From positions 1 to 64,000 of the forward strand of contig CALSFV010000290.1 of the NCBI GenBank assembly GCA_943737045.1: a stretch of 64,000 nucleotides of DNA. Reading direction: 5' to 3'. This DNA is from Parapristionchus giblindavisi (taxonomy: Eukaryota > Nematoda > Chromadorea > Rhabditida > Diplogasteridae). Shown piece by piece: positions 24,801 through 37,230 of this stretch. The position numbers and the translations under genes are program-made. The first letter of the stretch is position 1. Every line of letters begins with the position of its first letter. Under the pieces are notes generated by a model. It had not been told where the DNA came from. It searched no databases and saw nothing but the letters and a program-made list of their open reading frames with translations.

Positions 24801-27800
24801 ATTAGCTACAGTACTGTGAATATTGTGAACTGTAAATTGTAACAGCACTGTACCTAACTACAATTAATCAGCTATTGTAAAACATACGCTATTGTAAGAC
24901 AATCCTACCGTAATCATAAACAATACAAAGGACTACCATGGTGGAAAGACAAATGATGACATGTCCTTCTGTCGACTCTGCTGGGTCTCGGGCTGGAAGA
25001 GCTTGGATACGACGAGAGTCGCTGGAGCTGACCTAGATTTTTTTTGTTGATTGGAATAGGAGTCATAGCTGGAGCTCGAGCGAGCTCCACCTCGAGATCC
25101 ACTCACATAACATTAGCGGCCAGCAGCAGCGGTGCGCAAGCGCCGAAACTGATGTACGTATTGAACAGAGAGCCCGATATCATGGAAGAGCCTGAATCAG
25201 GCGAAAGAGTAATATTTGCGTGAAATTCAAATGCTACAGTAACCCACCGACCGCGATCGTCGCCACCACTTCCGATTTCGTCATCGACGGCAAAGAGTAG
25301 CGCATCAATACCGCGGCCTCGGTCTGCGAAATAAGAATAATAATATAAATGCACACGAAGTCCTCGTGATCAGTGCTAGGCAGTGATAATTCAATAATAT
25401 AAAATATATTAATATATAGAATTTGGAAATTGTGACTTAGGTGTGGCCCCGTCCTTGTGTTACCCACCGGTCCCATGAATGAAGACGCGACTGCGTTGAG
25501 GGTTTCGGCAGCCGTCGTGCCCATGATCCACTGTAGCACGACCGACACTCGACGGAGAACCCTGAATCAGGGAAATTGATCGGGGATTACTGTAACTCGG
25601 ATGCAGAGTACTGTTTGGAAAAAATCAATAATCGATTTCCGAAATCCTGCAGTTATTGATTGATCACAGTATATCCGATCTACCGTACCATTGTAAGATT
25701 CCGAGGTAGTACCAAACGCCGCAAATCGCCGAGAAGTAAACAAGGACGGGCAAGGACTGAAATTTTTATTTAAAAAAAATTCAAATTGGCGCCGAATCCT
25801 GAATTAATAAAGCAAAAATGTACCGTGAATGAGAATGGTCCGTCCATTCCACAGATATTAGGGGGACTCGGAATGTAGTTGAAGACGAATCCGGTTCCGA
25901 CCCTGGCAAAGATGAAAAATCAAATATTGAAATATGAAATTTAAAAAATATATAATTTAGATAGTCTATAAGTAATATTATGCATGGCGAAACGCAATCA
26001 GTATTTCGGCCCTGGTCTAGACACCAACCACACTCAATAGTCGTTCTAAAAGCTTTGTTATAAAGATCAAAGATCGCACAGTATTCATGAAAGCACGACT
26101 AAGATCGAAAATCAGAGATCAAACTGACGCTGAATAAGCGAGGAAGGTGACCAGATTGTCGACAACGAACTGAATGGCCACCCGTCCCGGTTCCCATTTG
26201 AGAACGATGTAAGCGAGCGCGTACTGCAGCAGGATTCCACTCACTACTGGACGAAATTTTATCTGTAAAGGGGCGGAGCTTGGGAGATCAAAGATCAAAG
26301 ATCAAGTTCAGATCGAATCAACGACAGTAGAAGAAGGCAGAGTACGATCTCTTCGCCACCCACTGCCCAATTTTATTTCTCCTGCTGAAAATTTCTTTAT
26401 TTCAATCTATTTTACTTTTTGAACAGAAAGTTCAAGACCGCTGTTTCGGTCTTTGTTTAAAAATTCACTTATTGAAGGCAAGGAATCTCTGAAGGAAAAA
26501 GGAGCGGAGCCTATCCTATAGATACCTTGGCCGGGTGTTCCGATAGTACGATGGAGACGAACATGATAACGGCCAGACAACCGGTCGACCACAGACGGGC
26601 GGAGCTGTCTGAAAACGGTGCATCCATAGTGGGTTGTTATATTTTTCAAGTTTATATATAAACACTAATGTCATCTTGATCACATTTCCTAATTCAGATA
26701 TCATTACGCACAATCGGCGAAACATTGAATCAACATGTTAACACACTTGGACCGACAACTATGGCATAAGAAGACTAGTTTTCCTGACCCCGTCTAACGT
26801 GATAAGAAGAATCCCAATACCATTTCATTCTTATACAGGAAAATAAATGATTTGATTTGATTTGATGTTATACCGCATAGAATAAATCATAAAATATTCA
26901 TCTTATTTAGTACAGACATATTTTCGAAATGATAATCTTTCGCTATCGTTATTTGTCTCGTTTCGTGCACACGCACGTTGATATAATATATAAATATAAT
27001 CGGTAAATGATATCAATTTTGCGCCATATACTCGATAAATGAATCCTTACGCGTAATCAACTTCATTTCTCATTCTCTCATTTCTTATCCCCAATTTTTG
27101 AAACACAAAACCACAGACCGCGTTTTCAGTGTATGGACGCACGTCTCATTGTTAGAAAAAAAAGTACATGATAGATTAAAAAAATTATTTTATTTTATTA
27201 ATCACGAATATCTTACGAAATCCGTCCAAGATGAGAAAGACGAAGAGGGCGATCATTGAGCCGATGCCTACCACGATCTCGATCCATTTACTGAAAGACC
27301 AAAGATCAAAGATCAGATATCAAAGATCACATATCAGAGAATAAAGATCATAGATCAAAGAATAGAGTTCAAACATCAACTATCTAAGAATAAAGATAAA
27401 AAATCACCTATCAAAGAATAGATACAAAAGATCAAAGATAAACAATGCGAGTAATACTTATAATATAAAAGATCAAAGATCAAAGAGTGAACTGGACTGG
27501 TAATAAACTCACTGCCTGCTGAAGAAGTTGGACACATGGGCGGTCCAGCCCCAGGGTATCCGGGTAACCGCCCAACTGAAAGAATGAACTGGAGAAACTG
27601 CTGAGATTAGATTTGAGATTAGAGAGACAAATTATGAAGAAAGAAAAAAAAACAAATGGGTTTTGGTTCTTGATAAAATATATAAAAGGAAACATAAGAT
27701 AATTGTAAATAAAAATGTGCGAAAATAAGGAAAATATTGAGAGAATCAATTCACGCTGATCTTGAGAAACAGAAATTTTGAATTTTAAAAGCACACTCCG

Positions 27801-28693
27801 AGCTATATTCACAATCCGCTCAGGCAACACTCTCTCGTAAACGAAGAAAACGAGAGGGCATTGCCAGAGAGTTTCAAAGTAGCTCGGGGAGTTGGGGGAA
27901 TTAAGAAAATCTGGTGCACTTACGCTCCAATCAGGTACGCCCAGATGACTGCGATGAGTACGAGAAAGAAGATGGACTGATAATAGAATGAATTTAGTGA
28001 TAGTATAAAATACACTTGTTTATTTGGTACGAGAGTAGCCAGCCACATCCACTATTTCTACAATATTACTATTATTTGTTTACAAATAGCCTCATTGTTT
28101 CCCACTCGCACTCTTTCGTTTCGTCCAAAATTCAACTGCTAATCGGATTTCCTTTACCCGTGATGGTGCGAAATCGAAAGTATATATGTAAATCAAAACA
28201 TTACCGACTATCAAAACAAATTTTCTTCATTTTCTCTTGTTTCAATATACAGTCTATTTTACAGCGATAGAGGAGGCAAAAGCATTTCAGATTTGAGGAG
28301 CCTTGTACTGGAAAAACTGAAACGAACGTTCTGAAAATTGATAATTGCAGCAGCGATGAACCATGCGTGGAGCCACACGAAGGAGATGATCATGGCACTG
28401 CAAAAATTAATATTTGGCAAAAAAAAGGTTTTTAAAAATATCTAAAATATAGTTAGACCATACCTTTAGTCTATGTTTTGCCAAACATTATTCTTTTTGG
28501 ACAAATTGAATAATTGTTTTGACAAATTCTTCACTTTTCCTTAGCCTGAGGGCAAAGTGTACCAGAATCGGTAAAATTTTGCTCTTTTCTTGCAATCCGA
28601 AAAAAAAATCAAAGAAACATATCCTCACATCAGCGCGGAATTCTTCTCAGCCCATCGCCATGCATTCGTGATATTATCCGGCATCGCTACCAT
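21899..28693 (-). CDS. Concentrative nucleoside transporter, SLC28/CNT family, about 20 exons
   Basis: Plasma-membrane symporter that imports nucleosides with Na+ or H+. Exons (minus strand, 5' to 3'): 28693-28629, 28397-28328, 27976-27924, 27575-27513, 27290-27217, 26608-26526, 26262-26129, 25902-25824, 25756-25689, 25561-25468, 25323-25248, 25191-25107, 25032-24961 (or to 24937), 24757-24703, 24540-24427, 23371-23279, 23010-22921, 22577-22446, 22313-22265, 22008-21899. All phases join, giving about 552 residues (CNTs are usually about 570-690). Family landmarks in order: EHPAK..RPVV (about 133-143), LPVLVYFSAI, MGTTAAETL, TEAAVL (about 262-267), YISFG, VLNEFIAYQQM (about 436-446), FALCGYSNPSNIG (about 464-476) and a final ACFMTACVAG helix. 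The start ATG has an in-frame TAG upstream. The exon 2 donor (GTTCGT) and the exon 13 end are the least certain. The family call is secure; ion and substrate preference cannot be read. Confidence 0.9.
22018..22260. repeat. (GATCTTT)n-type tandem tract in last CNT intron
   Basis: Imperfect tandem GATCTTT/GATCTTTAAATTT units fill the last intron. The reverse-complement form (AAAGATC) recurs in other CNT introns, for example 26,285-26,305 and 27,300-27,482. No coding signal is seen in it. Confidence 0.75.
22334..22441. repeat. 31-bp minisatellite in a CNT intron
   Basis: About four copies of a unit beginning CATGATACTC and containing CTACGCAGACAAAGT. The array lies between the last large coding exon and the next exon of the transporter. 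Related single units recur at 22,590-22,645 in the neighbouring intron, so the motif has spread within this gene. Confidence 0.7.
23586..23634. repeat. Short perfect-stem hairpin in CNT intron
   Basis: GGGCGAGATGTAG and its complement CTACATCTCGCC face each other across a few bases, with outer CGAGAGGCG/CGCCTCTCG arms. It lies in the roughly 1.06-kb intron between 23,371 and 24,427, which otherwise shows no gene. Confidence 0.55.
27300..27482. repeat. AAAGATC tandem tract in CNT intron
   Basis: Degenerate repeats of ATCAAAGATCA-type words lie between the exons at 27,217-27,290 and 27,513-27,575. This is the same family, on the opposite strand, as the tract at 22,018-22,260. Confidence 0.65.
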
Positions 28694-28855
28694 TTTCCTT
28701 CTCCTATTTGATCTACTCTATTGATTGAAAATTTCAGTGTTTTCTCTACTACAGATCAACCTGAAAATATCAACAAATTAATGCATTTCAAAGATGATCA
28801 CTGTGTTCGTGCCTCAAGAAAAATGAGGTGAAAGTGGTGTAAGGAATTCGTCAGG

Positions 28856-28980
28856 GGCTTTTCAACACCGAGCTAATTTGCTACCATCCACTCTGGCAAT
28901 GCTCTCTCATTTTCTTTGTCTACGAGAGAGTATGGCCAGATCGGATTGTTTCAGTTTAGCTTGGGACACTCATTAAAGGT
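28856..28980. mobile_element. Short TTTAAAGG foldback MITE upstream of CNT
   Basis: Arms CCGAGCTAATTTGC and TTAGCTTGGG-like sequence with a CTCTCATTTTC...TACGAGAGA stem, about 160 bp upstream of the CNT start codon, in the region where the promoter should be. Confidence 0.5.
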
Positions 28981-29133
28981 GCGCGTTAATAATTTATCTC
29001 CGTCGTTATCAGTAAGGTCATAGAGTGAGTGTGACTGTGCATGAGGGAGAAATACGAATCAACGATTGGCAGTGCAGAGATTTCTTCACTTCCCAATAAA
29101 AAAAAAAAACACAAACTGAGTGACTAGGAGTTC

Positions 29134-29232
29134 TTTAAAGGCACACCCCGAGCTAATTTTACTCTACGCTCTAGCCATGCCCTCAATCTTCCTTGTCGGA
29201 GAGCGGAACCAGCTCGCGGTTTGCCTTTAAAG
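29134..29232. mobile_element. Short TTTAAAGG foldback MITE, best copy
   Basis: Ends TTTAAAGGCACACCCCGAGC and a looser GCTCGCGGTTTGCCTTTAAA. Related copies with CGAGCTAATTT arms and CTCTCGT...ACGAGAG cores lie at about 27,785-27,895 (in a CNT intron), 28,856-28,980 (just upstream of the CNT start) and 29,925-30,033; a more distant one is at 33,437-33,556. Confidence 0.65.
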
Positions 29233-29234
29233 GA

Positions 29235-32200
29235 AAGAAATGGGATAAGTGAACTATTGATTAGTACTGCACAATGCAATCAAAGTTAAACAGCACTCAT
29301 ACTCCTCACACCTATCATTCATCATTATGTCGCATTTTTTGAGGATTATCGTCTTAGGCGCTAGCCGAACGGATTAAAATCAAAGAAAAACGATGACGAA
29401 TGCGTTAATGAAAGCAGTTGAGAGTGATAGCGCGAAGTGAGACGAGGTTACGCTTATCAGGCGAGTGCAGTAGTGGCATTAATTAGTGAACAAAGGAAAA
29501 CAAAACAACAATTTAGATCGTAATGGACAAATTCAGGATATTCGTTCATTTTTTGCCCATGTTAAAGAACAGCTGGGAATCTTAATGGCTCACTCTCTCG
29601 TAGACAGAAAACGAGAGAGGCTAGAATGGAAATGTTCAAGTTAGTGTGTGCAAAATTTTAAAACGATTAAAGTAAATAAACAGTTAAAATGCCATATATC
29701 ATGAATAATTACAGAGTAAAGCAGCAAAAAGTGGAAAAAGAGGAAGCGACTGACTGACTCTTATCAGTGCAAGTATGTGAAATGTGTGATAAGCACCCAA
29801 GCGCCAGGGTGGATTTAGAGGGAGCTTAGGGAGCTTGCTTTGTAAGCTCCCCTGGTAAATCCTGCCCGGCGCGACTGTGCAACTCTTTTTTCGAAGGAAC
29901 CCGAAGTATCGATACTCTAAAATGTTAAATAAAGGCTAATTTAACATTCCATTCTGGCAACACTCTCTCATAAAGAAAGCGAGTGTATTGCCAGAGCTCA
30001 GAGTTTCAAATTAGCTCAGAGTGTACCCTTAAAGATGGAGACCCTTGAGTTTTTTCGAGACTGTTCGGATAGAATGATAAAGATTCATCACACGAATCGA
30101 AAGACATATCTGATATTGATTCCCGGTATTTTTAAAGCTCATTGTTATTTAGCATTGAAGGTACAACTTTTAAGGCATGTTGAGAGTGCCTATCCGATTT
30201 CCATACTTGGCTTTCTCATTTTCTCATTGTCCATCACGCCAATTACCATATAATATAAACAATATTCGACATGCTTATCGTGGCGGGAGTCAGGCATTCC
30301 AACTCAAAGTTCTCCTTCTTTAAGAATGTTTCAGATGTGCTCTGCGCAATTGCTCTACCGCAGCTCGAATTTTGTAGCGAGCATTTTGAACGAAATCATG
30401 GAATTTGCTTACGTTGCGCAAATTGTCAGAATATCGTATATCCTAAAACTACTTATTATTGTAATATGTTAAGCGATATTTTTATCGGACTGAATCCGCC
30501 TTGAATAATCACTTGCATAATTATCACGTAATGTATATGTATATGTAGCTTTATCGACCGAGCTTTATCCCTCCCTTGGTCCAGTTATCTTTTCTTCTCC
30601 CATTGTTTTGGTAGAACTTTCCGTTGAAAGTAACTGTCTGCACGTTTGTAACAGCGGCAGAAACCAATTTTTTTGTTTCTGATCTAAATTTCCATAACTT
30701 CCTTGGGCTCGGGTACCCGTCACATTGTCTGACATACTGTAACTTCATTCACAACAGAGGGTGTTAAAGCAACTTCCTATTCACAAGTAATATCCTTTGC
30801 TCTCTGAGAGAATTCTTCTCCATTCAAACATATCTCTATAAAAAGTTCGATTGAATGACTAATTTGTTTATTCTTATAATCAAACTATAGACTATAAAAT
30901 CTGATCGTGAGAGCAGACAAAGAGATATATCTCTATAGAATTGATGGAAAGATATTCCCTTCTAGTGTTAGATCAGTGGTAGAGCGAACAGACCATAAGA
31001 GAAGATCGATGGGCAGAGACGCAGAGAGTCATCGCGCACGCAGAACCCCATATACAACCACTATTGAGACGGGTGAAGGGCGGGGATAACTACACGAAAT
31101 GAGAAAAAATGAAAAATTTTATTTTCGTTATTTTAATAATTTTATATAAAATAATTAATGCTGTGAATTCCACAAGATACTTAAAGGTGGACTCCCGCGA
31201 ATATTTTCGTGAACAAAGTGTGCAGACAGAATCATAGCAAAAGTTATTCTACATACCGTACACTATTTATTTTATGATGATTCAGCTTATTGATCGCTAG
31301 AAACATGAATGAACCATCAGGCCCCGTGCAGGGAGAGGCGCGTTTTTTGAAAATAGGAAAGTTCGGCAATAGGATTCGAACCCGCGACCATGCGCTTTCT
31401 AGTCAGAAGTTTTACCACTACGCTAAGGGAACGATAAGTAGTCTCCCTATCTTCTTGCATATCACTACACCCTTGCATTAGCGAGATATAGGAAATTTGC
31501 ATGATCATTCGCGGGTCTCCACCTCTATATTTCGCACATCAATATATTTTTAAATGCACGAAATGAGAAACCAAAGTAAAGGGGCTTCCCTAGTGTCTTG
31601 AAGAACTTAATACCTACTCTGGCCCCTTCTAGATTAGAGAGACTTACTTAGCTCAGTGGTTACAAGAAAGCACTTGTAAGTGCTCCACGCGGGCTCGATC
31701 CCAGTTTGCTATTTCCAATGAATTTAACTTTCAAAGTCGAATGTTCGCGCTTTTGCTCTGTAGGTGAAGCAATGAGCTTTCAACTCGTATTACGGTATTC
31801 GGAGGCATTTAAAGTTTTAGTGAAATTGATTTTGTATTCACGGAGATGTGATCTATAGTTCATTTTCTGTGTGTATTAAATATACTTTTGATAAAGTTAT
31901 ATGTTTATTCAAGCAGTGACATTTAGGTGTGACACTTATAAGGAGGATTCACTAATACTTTTAGGGTACAAAAATATTTTATATTTCATGAATCTCTTTC
32001 TTGCTCTTGCCTAGGGATAACGAGAACCAAAAACCGCAGGGATATTAAAAAAAAACATTATTTTTCTTAAATGTTACTCTAATACTGCGGGGTATTGAAA
32101 TTTCATGCCGACCAAATTTTCGGATTCATTGCCCGAATGTCTACAACTAGGAAACTTCAAATGATCTACAGCTCACCTGAACCCTTACATATTTACCGAT

Positions 32201-32240
32201 GTACGGCTCCGCCCCTTTCTGATAGATCCCCACAGATATA
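29235..32240. other. Intergenic region upstream of CNT, no gene recognised
   Basis: Holds another short foldback (29,925-30,033), tRNA-like pieces near 31,365-31,440 (minus) and 31,640-31,715 (plus), and AT-rich sequence. Open frames at 30,035-30,504 and 30,551-30,748 have no splice or domain support. Segment 31,175-31,290 resembles 3,965-4,070, a dispersed repeat. Confidence 0.45.
31372..31445 (-). pseudogene. tRNA-like sequence
   Basis: Minus strand TAGCGTAGTGGTAAAAC (A-box-like) and GCGGGTTCGAATCCTAT (B-box-like). The anticodon arm is imperfect. Confidence 0.4.
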
Positions 32241-32248
32241 TACCGATT

Positions 32249-33684
32249 TTAACTCCGCCTATTTAACTTCGCGGGCTTGGACACCGCATGAGAATCATTA
32301 ACACTCCCAAAATCTTTATTATTTCTATGAAGAAGGCCGCCAGAGTCCGCATCTTCAACAAAATGATGATGATCTTGCTTCTTCTGACGTCCGAGTAGAT
32401 TATCCACAAAGACGCCGATCTTCTTCTGACTCGATGGCAGCGACAAACTTCTGATGACGTCATCGACGATTGCGTAGACGATTCGACCTGTTGAGTGCGA
32501 TGTTACAATGGATTCAACTATTCGGGCTTTCCACTAAGATCATTAAGTACCTTTTAAAGTAGCAGCACATTGATGATTGGTAGACGTCGTCTCTGACGAT
32601 ACATCGAAGACGTACGATAACGGGATCTGAAATAATTTTCAAATTAAGTTAATGAATGTCCAATCTACTATCAAACTCTCCTTCTGAGTCCGATTCGTTA
32701 CGGCTTCTATATCGTTTCTTCCGAGTCCGTTCATCGATGTCGAGGACGAACTTCTTAAGAGGACGTTGGTTGATCATAACGAGGCGACCTATAAAACGAA
32801 TAAGAGATTAGAATAGATTCAATGATTAGACCTTTGCCAAATGCTCTCATCACTTTGTGCACTTTTTGATCTCCCTCAAAGGGGAGCATTGAAGGTTGAA
32901 AATAACGTTATCAAAGGTTTCTGTTCCATTCTTTCAGAAGAGCTATAGTAAATGTTCAGTCTGATGCAGTGTTCAAACAAAGGAAAAGAAAAGGTGCGAT
33001 TCTTCAATGATTACACTCTCGCTCCCCCTCGCTTCTTTTTTCAACACGGCATAAGTCGCATCGCAATAAAACATCCCTTTACTCATCCCTTTACTTTCTC
33101 AAAAATTATGCAATTGTCAGGTTTGTTGTTTGTAGGGCATCCCAAGAGGAAAACGTTAAATGACAGAGATTCTGCTTCTTACAGTAAATCTATCGACCCT
33201 AAGGACTTTCCACTTGAGATCCAACACACTATGAACACTGACGCGACACGTACGTATTGCAAAAGTTGGGAAAGGCAAATGTAACGATGGATAAACAAAA
33301 ATAAAATAAAAAAGCAGTACCGGTCAGAGAGTAAACGGAGCTCATCAAGGTCCAAATCCATGAGTGTTTTGTAGCGCACATAGTCCGTCATCGAGCGTTC
33401 GGGTGATGTTCCGACGTCTCATCCATCTGACGCTTAAAGGGAGCGTTACTTCTCTCAATGGTCTCTTCATTATGCACACTATTTCTCTGTTCTCTAACAA
33501 CGAGAGAGCATTGCGCGTCGAAGAGACCATTGAGTGAGGTTATGCTCCCTTTAACAAGACTTCTCACCTCAGAAGGGCTGCTGGTTCTGTAAAGGATTCG
33601 AATGAGTTCGAGAGGAAATGTGAGGAATACGGGATAGAGATCAAAGATCAACTTGAAAAAAGGACGGGAAGGTGAGCAAAACAA
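32249..33684 (-). pseudogene. Unrecognised multi-exon gene or gene relic, better-preserved copy
   Basis: Splice-consistent pieces on the minus strand: an exon near 33,655-33,565 (LIFDLYPVFLTFPLELIR), one near 33,405-33,325 (SMTDYVRYKTLMDLDLDELR), one near 33,240-33,190 (VHSVLDLKWKVLRVDRFT), exon 32,788-32,669 (RLVMINQRPLKKFVLDIDER) and last exon 32,487-32,249 (RIVYAIVDDVIRSL to a TAA). The last two join in phase through AGT; joins among the first three could not be closed without a stop or shift. I do not recognise the family. A mirror copy with premature stops lies at 35,960-37,230. Confidence 0.45.
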
Positions 33685-33792
33685 ATGAAATGAACAATGG
33701 GGACATGTAGCCTTCAGCTAATGAATCATGTGCAAATTGGTATAGAATAGATGAATTGATAAACAACAACTGTGATAATATATGTAAATTAA

Positions 33793-34170
33793 AGAGAGAG
33801 AGAGAGAGGTAGAGGGAGAGAGAAATAGAGGGAGAAAGAGGTAGAGGAAGAGAGAAGTAGAGTGAGAAAGAGGTTGTGACAGAGGCAGATGGAGAAAGAG
33901 GTAGAGGGAGAAAGAGGTAGAGGGAGAAAGAGGTAGAGTGAGAAAGAGGTAGCGGGAGAAAGAGGTAGAGGGGAAAGAGGTAGAGGGAGAGAGAAGTAGA
34001 GTGAGAAAGAGGTAGAGACAGAGGCAGATGGAGAAAGAGGTAGAGGGAGAAAGAGGTAGAGGGAGAGAGAAGTAGAGTGAGAAAGAGGTAGAGACAGAGG
34101 CAGATGGAGAAAGAGGTAGAGGGAGAAAGAGGTAGAAGTAGTGTGAGATAGGGAGAGAGGGAGAAGGAGG
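33793..34170. repeat. GGTAGAGGGAGAAAGA minisatellite
   Basis: About 20 purine-rich units of 16-18 bp. The Ser/Leu/Pro-rich open frames on the minus strand (up to 213 codons) are a by-product of this composition. Confidence 0.85.
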
Positions 34171-34284
34171 GATAAAGGAAAAATGTTTGAACCAATATTG
34201 ATCGAAAAAATAAGAAAGAACGTGTAGCGACTCGTGCCTCTGTTAAAATTGACCAGAAAATGACAGAGCGAGGAGGAGTCAATG

Positions 34285-35390
34285 ACTATCGAGGAATCGA
34301 CTATCGAAGGTATGTAGATCACTCTGATCAAAGGATCATCCTATTGTTATGTGATGGTTGTTTGATCAGATGAGAGATTGTCCCGACTAAGAGAGTACAG
34401 ACAAAGATAGAGACAGAGTGAGAGAGTATGGATAATTGAGAGAGTTCAAGGAAAGAAAGACAGCACGTGAACCTGATCTACCATCGATATTGTTTATGAG
34501 TCGCTGTTCGCCCTCATTTCTCCCGCCAATTTCATTGGGAATGTTGTATGCTTGTTTTCGTCATTTTGCTATATCCCTCACTCGCCTTCTATCATTCTCT
34601 TTCGACATCTTTCTCTCTGTCATCATCCTATTATACTTTCTTTCTATTAGTTCAGTCTTGGATAATTTGTCGTCGTCTCAATTTATTGGTTTTTCTTCGT
34701 TTTCATCGATTGATTAGTCTACATCTCATTGTAAATCTTTCTCTGCCTCTCGTTGTCTAGAACAGCCCCGTTCAATTTCGATATTTTCTCCTCGTGAAAC
34801 CATAAAAACCATGTGAAACCATCGCCCATGCTCGAGAATTCCACCTTCCCAAACATTCTCTACCAGAACTTCAGTGTTCCCGATCGAACATCCCAACAGT
34901 CGTACTGACTTCCCCTCTCTATCTCTATCTCTATCTCTGCCTTATCATTTTCCCTCCGTCTGTCCCTTGCACGTTAGTTCAGAGTGTACAATAAGGGATG
35001 AAGTGAAATCTCCGGTCGGGATTCGAACCCGTACCCTTTGGGAGGAGAGGCGGCCATCTTACCAATGCGCCACGCTTCGATCACCCTTCCCTCCCTTCTC
35101 TACTCACATTATTTCGAACTTACGCGCTGATCATTTTTCCAGTCCGGTTGTCGCAATTTGAATACACCTACTGTTTATAGGCGCTGTATGCGTAGACCAT
35201 ACCATATATTTCGTACACAATTATTCATTTTGAGATAAATCCTATTTCCCGGCTATTGTACAGACTCTCTTATGATTGAACTAACGTGCTTGCTGTCTCT
35301 ATCGATCGATCTCCTGTTTTAATCATATATTATCACAGTTGTCGTCTATCCATTCATCATTTCTACACTAATTTTTACATCTTTCATTAT
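34285..35390. other. Spacer of the inverted gene duplication, no gene seen
   Basis: Low-complexity purine or pyrimidine tracts and a minus-strand tRNA-like segment at about 35,012-35,085 (B-box-like GGGTTCGAATCCCGACC). No coding exons recognised. Confidence 0.4.
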
Positions 35391-35394
35391 CATA

Positions 35395-35901
35395 CAGTCC
35401 CGCAGAATCGCCGCCTTAACAGGCGTCACGCCACGTCACGCGGCGTGACGCCTTGATCGCCATGCTGTTTTCTGCTCAACTGTAAGTGTTTTAGGTGTCT
35501 CAAATACGTTTTTGATAAGCTATTCGGTCATATGCATATAATGTACATGAGAAAAGAATAAAAAATTATTTTAAAATTAATGAAAATTAATTTTTAAAAT
35601 ATTCAGTGGTGTCGTGTAATACCGAAATTCTCGATTATCGATTGGGAAAATGAAGAAATACAGTAGTACACCACAAAACGGTATTGCCGTGCCATATTTT
35701 AAAAATTAATTTTCATTAATTTTAAAATAATTTTCTATTCTTTTCTCATGTGCATTATATGCATATGACCGAATAGCTTATCAAAAACGTATTTGAGACA
35801 CCTAAAACACTTACAGTTGAGCAGAAAACAGCATGGCGATCAAGGCGTCACGCCGCGTCACGTGGCGTGATGCCTGTTAAGGCGGCGATTCTGCGGGACT
35901 G
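35395..35901. mobile_element. Tc1-type foldback MITE, TA TSD
   Basis: Ends CAGTCCCGCAGAATCGCCGC / GCGGCGATTCTGCGGGACTG, flanked by TA at 35,393-35,394 and 35,902-35,903. Arms of about 200 bp. Shares its CAGTCCCGC ends with the 3.86-kb element at 45,602. Confidence 0.88.
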
Positions 35902-35959
35902 TATGTAGGCTACGTGTCCCCATTGTTCATTTCACTTGCAGTTTTCGCTTGTCTTGCTC

Positions 35960-37230
35960 AGCTTCTCGCCATTTTTTTCAAGTTGATCTTTGATCTTTAC
36001 CCCGTCTCGCTCCCATTTCCTCTCGGAATCATTCGAATCCTTTACAGGCAGCACTTTTTCTGAGCGGATGCATCTACGATGTGTTCACAACCGTCAGATG
36101 ATGCAGACGTCGGACATTCGATCGGACGCTGACGGCACGGACACGGACGAGGCTGTCTAGACAACACTCGTGGATTTGGACCTTGATGAGCTCCGTTAAT
36201 TTCTGACTGGTACTGCTTTCCTTTTTTCTGTGTTTATCCATCGTTACAGTTGTTTTTCCCAACTTTTGCAATGAGTACGTGTCGCGTCGGTGTTCATAGT
36301 GTGCTGGATCCCAATTGGAAAGCCCTTTGGGTCGATAGGGTTACTGTAAGAAGCAGACATTTAATGTTTTCCACTTGGGATACCGGGATACCCTACAAAC
36401 AACAAACGTGGCAATTTTTGAGCAAGTTTACATGACGACTAGACATGTTTTGTGACTATTGCGATGCTTTATATTTCTAAAGTTGCGAAAAGAAGCGAGG
36501 GGGAGCGAGAGTGTAATCAGTGAAGAGTCGTACCTTTTCTTTTCCTTTGTTTGAACACTGCATCAGACTGAACATTTACTATAGCTCTTCTGAAAGAATG
36601 GAACAGAAACCTTTGATAACGTTCTTTTCAACCTTCAATGCTCCCCTTTGAGGGAGATCAAAAAGTGTACAAAGTGATGAGAGCATTTGGCAAAGGTCTA
36701 ATCATTGAATCTATTCTAATCTCTTATTCATTTTATAGGTCGCCTCGTTATGATCAACCGACGTCCTCTTAAGAAATTCGTTCTCGACATCGATGAACGG
36801 ACTCGGAAGGAGAGTTTGATAGTATTTTAGACATTCATTAACTTAATTTCAATATTATTACAGATCCAGGTATCGAACATCTTGGATGTATCTCAACGAT
36901 GACATCTACCAATCATCAATGTGCTGCTACTCTGCAGGGTACTTAGTGATCTTAGTAGAAAGTCCGAATAGTTGAATCCATTGTAACATCGCACTCAACA
37001 GGTCGAATCGTCTACGCAATCGTCGATGACGTCATCAGAAGTTTGTCGCAGCCTTCACGTCAGAAGAATATTGACGTCACTATGGATAATCTACTCGGAC
37101 GTCAGAAGAAGTGAGATGATCGTCGTTTTGTTGAAGATGCGGACTCTGGCGGCCTTCTTCATAGAAATAATAAAGATTTTTGGGTGTGTTCATGATTGTC
37201 ATGTGGTGTCCAAGCCCGCGAAGTAAAATG
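35960..37230 (+). pseudogene. Inverted, decayed copy of the 32,249-33,684 gene
   Basis: Repeats the same exon sequences in mirror order on the plus strand (about 35,977; 36,170; 36,270; 36,738; 37,002). The last exon stops early (GRQKK then TGA near 37,110) where the other copy continues with QDHHHFVEDADSGG. The second exon is scrambled. Arms of about 1.6 kb mirror 32,000-33,700, including non-coding parts. Confidence 0.55.

Noticed and set aside
33641..34331. Open frames of 180-213 codons on the minus strand
   Set aside because: They translate the GGTAGAGGGAGAAAGA minisatellite into Ser/Leu/Pro repeats, are open in two frames at once and show no domain.
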